Position numbers and translations under genes: made by a program. The notes below the pieces were generated by a model. It was not told where the DNA came from. It saw nothing but the letters and a program-made list of their open reading frames with translations, and did not search any database. Below, one piece after another: positions 58,801-64,000 of a stretch of 64,000 bases of DNA (position 1 is its first letter; each line of letters begins with the position of its first letter). The DNA comes from Blastobasis lacticolella (taxonomy: Eukaryota; Arthropoda; Insecta; Lepidoptera; Blastobasidae): the NCBI GenBank assembly GCA_905147135.1, contig LR990056.1, positions 1,746,001 through 1,810,000 of the forward strand. The letters run 5' to 3'.

Positions 58801-61797
58801 TTTACGTTAAATTTTGTGAAATATTATTAATGATAAACTTGACGGGAAGGACATCGCAGATAAGATCGAGGAGGTTTGGTCACGTGTTGCGTAAGCTCCA
58901 GGGATATGTGCCAGTATCAGGATATAGGCCCCGTGGGCGACCCAAGAAGCGATGCCAACGGCTTACGGCGCGAAGATGCTGAAGACCGGGCGAAGTGGAG
59001 AAGAATGAGTAAGAATGCGGACCCTGGCGGAAGCCGGAATAAGCATGCATCGTATAACACCAACGGATTCTAAACAACAACAAAAACTTAGTTTTTTTAT
59101 GTTATACGGCAGACAACAGCCAAGTGGGCCCTGATGGAAAGTGGTCACCGCCGCCTGTGGACATCAGCAACACCAGGGGCGCTACCAATGCTTTGGCCGC
59201 CTCTGAAGAGATCTCTAATATCCTACGTCATAGTCCTATTAAAAGACTTCATTCCAACAATGAGTTCCTGAAAGCAAGATCCAGTTAGATTCCCTTATTT
59301 CTGAGAACTCTTAAATTCTTTCATAACCGAAGTTTCCAAACCGTACAATTATATTTAAACACAGAAAAGCTATTCTGGTGAACTTGAAAAGTAAAAAAAC
59401 AACCACTTCCGCCTGTTTCGAATGACAGCGCGTCGCTCTGTCACCTTCACAGCGGCCAAGGAATCTCGCGAATTTGCGAAAAACGTCGCAAACAATCAAC
59501 GATGATGGAAAAACGTTTTTGGCAACCGTTGGACGGGTTGGCGCTAACGCCGACTGAGTTAGATAGTATCGCTGCAAGCGCCGCGGGTTAGGGATGTCAG
59601 TTTGTCGATGAAAAATAACGATATATCGATATCGAAGCTTCGTAGAGTGGCATAATGTTTTAAACTATCGCATTTTTAATCTAACACAGTTGCATGCAGT
59701 CGTCCCGTGACCATGATGCATGCAACTGTGTCAAAATATCCGGCTACTCGTCAACAAAGGTACGCGGTAGGAAACCCGGAACATACTCTTAAAATTCGTA
59801 GAGTGGCTTAATGAAAATGTTGAATATTACATTTTTTATTATTCCCCGTGACACAAGTAAGGAAATTATTTTAGTCGGTCTTGTTACTTTTCCCATGTGC
59901 TTTCGTTTATTTTATAAACGATTATTATTAGTTATTGCATGCACACATAATGGCACATGCAACTTTTTTTTGTTTAGCGACTTAATTTCTCCGATCAATA
60001 ACCGTATTTTTTATCGAATAGCGATATTTATGAATTAAGAAAAAGTAATTAGGCACACTCGTATACAACTTCAAAATACACAAACAATTAGGTACTATTT
60101 TAAATCATGGACAGTTTATTAATAACTGTTAATAAACTAATGTGACTACATCAGTGACATCAGTGTCATGTCAGTGACATAAATAATACAGTATCAGAAA
60201 TACGAAAATGTCGATATCGATTTTTGGGCATCGATGTTGTCGGTTACTCGATGTACCTACTCGTACACGCACAACCCTACCGCGGTGTTAACCCAGCCCC
60301 TTGAGATAATTTATTGCAGCGCATTACGAACTACGGCACTTGAGAGTTACAACAGCTCCTGTGCCGCGTGTGAGTTATGTCGATCCACGACTTGTATATA
60401 GATGACTGGTTTAAAGATGAATTGTAAATAAATATACATACGAAAGCAGGTGATCTTTCAATAACTTCCTCGACAACTAGCATCTGAATCTGAATGAACA
60501 ATTGCCAAGACGTTATTTATATACGAGAACTTTCTCCGGAACTAGTTTACAGTTTGTTTGTGTTTTCCAATCCACTGTGACATAACACCTTATCTCACGC
60601 TGTGGACAGGTCAAGGAAGGCAAATTAAGCTACAAGGGATTAGTTAAATATCACTTCAGACCTATTTGGTCAGGTTTTGACATTAGGACCATATCAACTC
60701 ATGGCTTTAATATGATGATCACAAACACAAACCTCATCCATCTCAGACACAGTGGTCCTGTCTTCGGAAATGCCTCGGGTCGTGGAAGGGCATATGCTGC
60801 TGGCACGACTGTTGTTTCTGCTGAACAGCGTGAATCCTTTAATCATTATATTGGTGGCAGATTTAGATCTGCCCACTTTGCGGCCATTGTAGAAGTCGGA
60901 ATCGTCTTTGTGGCCCAGCCTCCTCCACTCGTCCATGACGTGGTCAGTTTTCCTCAGAAAGTTGTCGATCCTATCGCTCAAATAGTTCGAGGATGTGCCT
61001 TCTTCCAAATGCGCCGCGACAGGCCGCAGTTTCTGCCTGACAGGCTGCTTGTTACATCCTAAAACGAACTGAAGATTTGCATCGAATACTACTGGCGCTT
61101 GTTCCTTCGCCTTTATTTGTCTTAAATCTTCCCTGATGGAGTTCTCGTATGATTGGGGATACAACCTTCGCGGCGTCGGCGTTCGGTTGTAAAGCGATGC
61201 ATTCATACTAGACGATCGAGACAGGGGCACATACGTTCCGTTGCTGCTGCATGTCGAGTACTGGCTCCCGGAACTACGCTGGCTACCATACGATATAGGG
61301 CTCGGAGATCTAGAAATCAAGAAGTTGCTAGTATATTCGTGCCGCTTTGCCAACTCCGCTATCGATCCAGTTTCGACAGAGGCAGATGACATACTCCGTC
61401 TATAATAAGGGCTGGGCGCACGTTGCAATAACGATTTTCCGTTTTCCGGTGCATTAGAAGGCATAGTGTGTATCTCTTTCAACTGCTTCGGAACAAATAG
61501 CTTCCTCCCGCTGACGAGCGTCGGCGACGGTTGCGCCGGCAGTTTTTCCTCGAAGTTGATGGGCAGTGTTTTGGATTTGGTCATCGGCAGTATCGGTCTG
61601 GGTTGGGGCGGTTTGGGTGGTCGTTTGAGGGTCGCATCCAGTATGGGTGGCGAGAGGAGCCCATTGGAATTTGGCGACGCGGTGCCGTTGCTGGTCGGGG
61701 AGAGTGCTCCGTTGCCGTTGGGCTCGGGTATCTGCAGGACGAGTGGGCTCCCGTTTCCGTTGAGTGGTCGAGACGTGATACCGTTGGCGTGCGGCAT
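34783..61797 (-). CDS. Mhcl: Class-18 myosin (Myo18/Mhcl-like), coiled-coil tail and C-terminus
   Basis: Fourteen tail exons run 5' to 3': 56699-56556, 55828-55601, 46914-46798, 46243-46082, 45094-44918, 42974-42845, 42141-41994, 41521-41416, 40820-40623, 39361-39152, 38592-38426, 37256-37047, 36475-36371 and 34864-34783. All phases agree; they encode 727 residues. Landmarks point to myosin-18 rather than muscle myosin: YEEAEEQRAVAAQWKRKLQK, EKRQRKFDVELHSAQEEL, KKLKMLESQLESEHAE and DLKRYRALLRDAQTML. Heptad coiled coil ends near residue 640 and a Ser/Asp-rich tail follows, ending SSLAESTA. No motor, IQ or PDZ exon is visible. The exon 60733-61797 is phase-compatible and may start a headless form. 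Myosin-18 proteins are weak or non-motor actin-associated scaffolds that co-assemble with myosin II. Confidence 0.8.
35206..35305 (+). mobile_element. RTE-like 3' end fragment
   Basis: Reads KIAGTSWMRKAQD followed by a GATGATGATGATG tail. Confidence 0.6.
35375..35623. mobile_element. TA-flanked MITE, copy 1
   Basis: The inverted ends are GAGCTCGTCTAGTCTAAAAT and its near-complement, flanked by TA, typical of Tc1/mariner-type MITEs. A nearly identical copy is at 54553-54803. Confidence 0.8.
36051..36147. repeat. Short inverted-repeat element
   Basis: CCTTTCACAACAACGATTTC is inverted as GAAATCGTCGTTGTGGAAGG with two mismatches. Confidence 0.7.
36371..36475 (-). CDS. Mhcl: Myosin-18 tail exon M
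   Basis: 105 nt, DDSYSSDESIGTFLANHKLS to HDSQ plus split Lys. Ser/Asp-rich, non-helical tail. Donor GTGAGTA. Confidence 0.8.
36570..36805. repeat. Long inverted-repeat (fold-back) element
   Basis: Bases 36570-36656 pair with 36719-36805 at high identity (TTGACTAAATTCAGAAGCAA against its complement), with a 62-base loop. Lies in the intron just 5' of exon M in transcript order. Confidence 0.8.
37047..37256 (-). CDS. Mhcl: Myosin-18 tail exon L
   Basis: 210 nt, ELKEETVTLSAKLGEATRAR, a very Ala-rich helix, then GDLSSPGDSRDTD. End of the coiled coil. Confidence 0.84.
37660..38290 (+). mobile_element. RTE-like 3' end pieces, repeated
   Basis: Blocks AAGCGA(A/C)GGATTGA(C/T)AT and GTGGA(A/G)AAGAAAAAGTA recur about three times and resemble 49018-49155 and 58840-59045, where GHVLRK, RGRPKKR and DAEDRAKWRRM are legible. 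Confidence 0.5.
37830..38385 (-). pseudogene. Broken copies of exon K mixed with retroelement pieces
   Basis: Bases 37840-37965 copy most of exon K, but a deletion after LEGQ breaks the frame and the donor is lost. Shorter donor-side pieces (CTCACCTGAGCTG) recur at about 38000 and 38345. RTE-like 3' pieces lie between them. Confidence 0.65.
38426..38592 (-). CDS. Mhcl: Myosin-18 tail exon K
   Basis: 167 nt, ELESSLELEATARSRLEGQA to MRKMARQL, ending in phase 2. Confidence 0.84.
38600..38770 (+). repeat. Purine-rich minisatellite
   Basis: Repeats of GGGAATG/GGGAGTGGG/GGTGTG type, decaying to ATTGAGAATAAG and CTCAAA. G-rich on the plus strand, next to exon K. Confidence 0.8.
39152..39361 (-). 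CDS. Mhcl: Myosin-18 tail exon J
   Basis: 70 codons, phase 0-0, LLKKYRTCTSALNAAQAEGR to RRLEVRNK. Donor GTGGGT. Confidence 0.84.
39630..40620. repeat. Degenerate minisatellite between myosin exons
   Basis: Many variants of AGAGTCTAAGC...GTCACCAACCTC...GCCTCCTCAGAG, interleaved with the exon I copy. The unit includes donor-side intron sequence. Confidence 0.6.
40109..40243 (-). CDS. Candidate duplicated exon I (45 codons)
   Basis: This repeats the 3' two thirds of exon I about 514 bases downstream, keeps the GTGAGTCA donor, and has a CCTAG acceptor exactly in phase 0. It reads VAESVSALKEAVRARDAAAK to DDAEEEAAE. Most differences from exon I are synonymous. Inclusion would add 45 residues, shifting the heptad register by 3. 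Expression unproven. Confidence 0.35.
40623..40820 (-). CDS. Mhcl: Myosin-18 tail exon I
   Basis: 66 codons, phase 0-0, VEDLELSVRAACKAKASAEA to LDDAEEEAAE. Ala-rich coiled coil. Confidence 0.83.
41416..41521 (-). CDS. Mhcl: Myosin-18 tail exon H
   Basis: 106 nt, DLKRYRALLRDAQTMLEQKE to QIRQLKNQ, ending in phase 0. Confidence 0.86.
41580..41700. repeat. Relative of the 36.6-kb fold-back element
   Basis: CTAAATTCAG, GAGAGCAAGATCTAAATGGAATG and AAAAATGGGCCTTA are similar to the arms at 36570-36805. Confidence 0.4.
41994..42141 (-). CDS. Mhcl: Myosin-18 tail exon G
   Basis: 148 nt, MLESQLESEHAERSLLVRER to LVQRLK, phase 1 in and 2 out. Confidence 0.86.
42845..42974 (-). CDS. Mhcl: Myosin-18 tail exon F
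   Basis: 130 nt, LLESAKVRLEMLLEQQRKEA to NAVKKLK, ending in phase 1. Confidence 0.84.
43055..43435 (+). mobile_element. Non-LTR retrotransposon 3' fragment
   Basis: Reads a 66-codon ATG frame ending RLHKSKFIMTNFGPVVYNKI PK and, after a stop, IRDCLITFKNKLKVLL, the usual tail of CR1/jockey-like polyproteins. Confidence 0.6.
44215..44385 (+). repeat. Dispersed repeat, family C
   Basis: Second copy of the 7430-7660 repeat (CGATCAACTGTCGGACCCCT, TTGCCAACATTGGCGGCTGC). Confidence 0.55.
44918..45094 (-). CDS. Mhcl: Myosin-18 tail exon E
   Basis: 59 codons, phase 0-0, ESRLELELKEERLTAAAREL to LDDLAGQIQ. Coiled coil with a CGGGG break. Confidence 0.83.
45182..45243 (-). repeat. Decoy copy of exon E acceptor side
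   Basis: ACCAG followed by GAATCCCTCGTCGAGCTGGA repeats the exon E start 141 bases upstream of it. The frame from this acceptor soon meets a stop, so it is probably unused. Confidence 0.7.
45953..46081 (-). CDS. Possible alternative 3' extension of exon D
   Basis: The 43 codons after the normal donor stay open and end in DKFALEQSLQ and a second GT donor (GTACTG). Using this donor would insert 43 residues in frame. The donor is weaker than the normal GTATGG. Confidence 0.25.
46082..46243 (-). CDS. Mhcl: Myosin-18 tail exon D
   Basis: 54 codons, phase 0-0, TCRNNLLEKRQRKFDVELHS to KYALEQSLQ. A second copy of its 3' end and donor lies 129 bases downstream. Confidence 0.87.
46268..46425 (-). mobile_element. 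RTE-like 3' end fragment
   Basis: Minus strand reads GRPPTRWIDDLVKIAGTSWM REAQDRS and ends in an ATCATCATCAT tract. Confidence 0.7.
46798..46914 (-). CDS. Mhcl: Myosin-18 tail exon C
   Basis: 39 codons, phase 0-0, VQDAYEEAEEQRAVAAQWKR to SLLDEQ. One of the most diagnostic myosin-18 segments. Confidence 0.87.
47565..47664. ncRNA. miRNA-like imperfect hairpin, or small MITE
   Basis: Arms CCCCCAAATCTACCTATCTC TTTCACAC and GTGTGAAAGAGATAGATAGC TTTGGGGG pair almost fully, extended by CATTCC/GGAATG, around a loop of about 20 bases. Size suits a pre-miRNA. Related CTCTTTC/GAAAGAG motifs in other repeats argue for a MITE. Confidence 0.25.
50478..50773 (+). repeat. tRNA-headed SINE-like element
   Basis: CCGATGAAACCTGCACATTC, TGACCGAATGTGTAACCATG and ACATTAACGCCAAGATGACC match the SINE body. 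Confidence 0.7.
50880..51130 (-). mobile_element. Non-LTR retrotransposon C-terminal fragment
   Basis: Minus strand reads IMRTAKEWNALPASLFPGQY NLDAFKARVNRL. A sister fragment is at 58176-58330 (+). Confidence 0.7.
52690..52845 (-). repeat. tRNA-headed SINE-like element head
   Basis: Minus strand has a clear GTGGCCGAGTGGTTAACG A-box and GGTTCGAATCCC B-box. The match to a tRNA is only in the head, so it is a SINE rather than a tRNA gene. Confidence 0.75.
54018..54250 (-). repeat. SINE-like element body
   Basis: CCTTGACCATCATCCAGGTC and GTGCAGGTTTCATCACAATG are the complement of the SINE body. Confidence 0.65.
54553..54803. mobile_element. TA-flanked MITE, copy 2
   Basis: Same ends and interior as 35375-35623 with few differences. 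TA on both sides. Confidence 0.8.
55601..55828 (-). CDS. Mhcl: Myosin-18 tail exon B
   Basis: 76 codons, phase 0-0, ASERLELELLHWRSADSGG, then an acidic break (PSDSEGSEAEAG) and KYKRRFERAHRELQLL to QLVMVKKQLEKK. Confidence 0.82.
55872..56138 (+). repeat. Family A repeat
   Basis: GTGTGGTGTCCGGCAGAGAA start and CCTAAGTCCTGCAGGGGACG end with a GATGATGATGA tail. Confidence 0.75.
56197..56520 (-). repeat. SINE-like element, family D
   Basis: Minus strand starts GACGACCTGAGTGGTTCAGT with a GGTTCGATTCCCGGC B-box, then a body ending near TTAGGAAATGCATTCC. Confidence 0.65.
56556..56699 (-). CDS. Mhcl: Myosin-18 tail exon A
   Basis: 48 codons, phase 0-0, LSEVGGELSEERAAAAHAAE to NNQRLQQ. Coiled coil. 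Confidence 0.8.
58176..58330 (+). mobile_element. Non-LTR retrotransposon C-terminal fragment
   Basis: Reads IMRTAKEWNALPASVFPDQY NLDAFKA, then broken. Confidence 0.7.
58840..59045 (+). mobile_element. RTE-like 3' end fragment
   Basis: Frames give RSRRFGHVLRKLQGYVPVSG, YRPRGRPKKR and DAEDRAKWRRMSKNADPGG with a frameshift. Confidence 0.65.
59648..59796. repeat. Fold-back MITE, family B
   Basis: The same CATAATGTTTTAAACTATCG start and GGAAACCCGGAACATACTCT end as 12540-12722, with an internal ACACAGTTGCATGCA palindrome. Confidence 0.7.
60733..61797 (-). CDS. Ser/Pro/Asn-rich candidate first coding exon (355 codons)
   Basis: It starts with ATG at 61797 (G at -3) after an in-frame upstream stop. 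It reads MPHANGITSRPLNGNGSPLV onward and keeps an open frame to a GAG|GTTTGT donor at 60733/60732. Unspliced, it would run 12 more codons to a stop at 60694. The protein is mostly disordered, with a Pro-rich RPPKPPQPRP segment, many Ser/Arg-Ser-Pro sites and a helix-like DRIDNFLRKTDHVMDEWRR near its end. It ends in phase 0, matching the next exon at 56699. I do not recognise the family. It may be an alternative N-terminus of the myosin tail gene or a separate gene. Confidence 0.6.
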
Positions 61798-61814
61798 ATC
61801 GCCGGTGGGTCGTC

Positions 61815-61859
61815 TCAGTGTTTCCTGCGGAAGTCCCCGCGGTGGGAATCCTGTGCCAT
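61815..61859 (-). CDS. Short upstream ORF in putative 5' UTR
   Basis: A 14-codon ATG frame (MAQDSHRGDFRRKH) ends before the main ATG at 61797. It could lower translation of the main frame. Nothing shows it is translated. Confidence 0.25.
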   Translation of the reverse strand: MAQDSHRGDFRRKH

Positions 61860-62060
61860 TTCAGTGGCGCGGCTCGTTGCGTCTCGGCGGCGGTTGGAAA
61901 TAGAACCGGCTCGCGAGGGCTCCGCGGTGGCACTGCGCTAACTCGGTCGCCGGGCGAGCCGCGAGACTATTTTAGTTTACGTAGATGTCGAAGTGCACGC
62001 GCCGCGGACGAGCGCGGACCTTCGCGCGCTTGCTGCCAATGACAGGCGACAGCGCGACGG
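61860..62060 (-). promoter_or_regulatory. GC-rich putative 5' UTR/promoter
   Basis: A CpG-rich stretch immediately upstream of the 355-codon exon contrasts with the AT-rich surroundings. No clear TATA or initiator is claimed. Confidence 0.3.
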
Positions 62061-64000
62061 GCAGTTAGTGCTCTCTCTAGTGTGATACTTCGAGGAAAGA
62101 TATTGGCGTCGAAATTTTACAAGACTTATGATAGTTGGAAGTCGAAAAAGCGTCTTTCAGTAACATTCCCGTAGTGCCCATTAGGTGTATAAAAGCAAAA
62201 TTAACTGCCTTCTATACTATTACAGTAAATCAATCCAAACTGTCAGTGAGGATCAAAAGCGAGCATCTAAACCTGCGCGCGGGCACAACATAAACAAAAC
62301 CGAAGCACAGCTGGATCACGGACGGCATTTATTACGGTTATTATTAGGTAAAGACTAAAGAACCATCTGAATGGGGTCATCCGATAACCATGTCAATGGA
62401 TGCAGGAGCGGGCGGGGCGACTCACGCGCATCGGACCGGAAATCGTGAAGGCCACGACTTGAGTAGGGTTAGGGTGTATCTAAGTAGTATTAGGAGTAGT
62501 ATTACTTCATGGTGTAATGCAGAGCAGAGAACTAGGTATATGCTTTTCCCAATAGGGACGAACATAATTTCATTGTTACCAACTGTCGGCTTCTTATCTG
62601 GCGATCTAGGATCAAATCTTGAAAACCGATAATTGAAAATTGTCTCACTAACAAGGAAACTGCGTGGTCAGTTTATCACCTATGTTAGTCTTAATCGGTG
62701 GCTCAAGCCTACTCGAGGCAGTCCTCCAAATCCTGGATGGTGGTCAAGGCGTACCACGGGACCTCGCGCGCGAGTTCACAACCAGGATATTGACGCCAAG
62801 ACGATGAGATAATCGGCGTCTCGAGCCATCTAATGCGGGAACTTACTCAACAACAAAACCATAGTAAACTGCTGACCATCACACGCACGACTGACCATTG
62901 ACCTCATCGCAAAACCCCATTATCTACGGTATTCGGGTAAAACATGTCATTAGCTGCAAGAGTATTGCAAGTCCAGGGCCGGAACCCGCGAAGGTCGTCG
63001 CAGACGCAACGGTGCGGTGACACAGCCGCCTAGCCATGGGCTAGCCCTGACTTTGCACGCTTCGTAGACAGAAGTGTATACCTGACACTCGTGACTTACG
63101 TTTATGAGTAGCGCTTCTAGTGGGGAGAGGCAGTAACTCGCGAGGCTAGGTCAGGTAGGCAGTCAATGAATGTTTATGCAAATTTTGCAATCCATGCCTC
63201 TGTAATATTTAGTGTTTCGATATACAGTCACTGTTATGGACGTTTGCAATATCAGGGGGCATCACCCACGCGTTGACGACTCCGTAAAAACCTTTTCACC
63301 CCTATTTTGAAGAACTCTATGTTGTACTCTCCAGAATAATGGTCACCGACAGTGGAAAAGTGAAATGACGAAAAAGGAGAGCTTCAAGAGAAGAAATACT
63401 GATTCAACAATGTGACATTCGACTGTTGTTGAAGATTTCGCCAAAGTGAGGTCAAAGGATCATATATATAGTTTAATTTGATTGTAGATTTTCTCATTGG
63501 CGAAACAGTCATATCGTTGTGGGATAAGCACGACTTTGCATTATAAACTTTTTATGCAATAAAGAGATTACAGCATAGGCGTAGGAAGAGGGGTGGCCGG
63601 GTGGGCCCGGCCCACCCTAGAATGGTCTAGTGCCCACCCCAGGATGTACCGTATGTACGAGTACATATGTATATAAAAACTTCTACATTATTTCAATTAA
63701 ATACAACCCAGGAATTCTCAGGGGCCATGCCCACCCTTTAAAGTAGCCCTAGATACGCTAATGGATAACAGACAAACGAACAAACACTAGTCCTAGATAT
63801 ATTGACTCGCCTCACGTATTAAAACCCGCACAACTTAAAACTCGTAAATATATCCCATAACATTAGCAACATTAGGGAACGAACTGTAAGACGAATACAC
63901 AGTAAAATCAACTAAAACTGCAACTGCGCGTACGCAGATGTAGGCAAGTTTATTTCAGTTTGCGGCGGCGCAAAAGCTGATCTTGGCATTTGGCGAGGCG
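61860..64000. other. Right-hand flank
   Basis: Apart from the GC-rich start, nothing coding is supported. A SINE piece lies at 62695-62808 and a transposon-like segment (GGCCCGGCCCACCCTAG, CATGCCCACCC) at about 63570-63760. Myosin motor exons, if they exist, would lie further right. Confidence 0.5.

Larger units (their letters stand above)
56700..60732. other. Intron between candidate first exon and tail exon A
   Basis: No exon recognised. It contains a SINE piece (about 56960-57080 -), retroelement tails (58176-58330, 58840-59045) and a family B MITE (59648-59796). Confidence 0.6.

Noticed and set aside
61466..61903. Plus-strand frames of 145 and 136 codons over the 355-codon exon
   Set aside because: Antisense shadows of a GC-rich coding exon; no splice or start context.
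62390..62632. 80-codon plus-strand frame right of the GC-rich leader
   Set aside because: No conserved motif and no splice partner; treated as chance.
63959..64000. A possible plus-strand exon after TTTATTTCAG at the right edge
   Set aside because: Only 42 bases are visible with no donor or recognisable protein; cannot be supported.

Overview
The window looks like nuclear DNA of an insect, most likely a moth or butterfly. Its genes are split into small exons with AT-rich introns. The introns and spacers are packed with short dispersed repeats, tRNA-headed SINE-like units, RTE-like 3' ends, MITEs and one hAT element. All family assignments are from reading translations; no search was run.

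Three protein-coding genes can be rebuilt exon by exon, with splice phases that join correctly. (1) Bases 135-2612, plus strand: the 3' part of a PAXIP1/PTIP-like gene, ending in tandem BRCT domains. (2) Bases 4199-19936, minus strand: a complete 16-exon beta-adaptin gene of the AP-1/AP-2 type, 918 codons, tail to tail with PAXIP1. (3) Bases 34783-61797, minus strand: 14 exons encoding the coiled-coil tail and C-terminus of a class-18 myosin (Myo18/Mhcl-like), plus a large Ser/Pro-rich candidate first exon at 60733-61797 that is phase-compatible with the tail. No motor-domain exon is visible.

The spacer 19937-34242 and the long introns (especially 46915-55600 and 56700-60732) hold repeats and little else. 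They include a hAT element with an 8-bp target duplication that has been split by a CR1/L2-like non-LTR retrotransposon.

The most unusual theme is repeated tandem duplication of short segments that span exon-intron junctions, in all three unrelated genes. In PAXIP1, three downstream copies of one exon end have AG acceptors at the same codon, working-looking donors and lengths divisible by three (84, 84, 45), so they look like in-frame cassette exons. In the adaptin gene a 101-bp exon/donor unit is repeated about 11 times, nearly identically. In the myosin gene, exons at 46.2, 45.1, 40.7 and 38.5 kb have partial copies, one of which (40109-40243) could be a symmetric 45-codon exon. The myosin stop codon is also followed by 179 in-frame open codons, so readthrough or an alternative C-terminus is possible.
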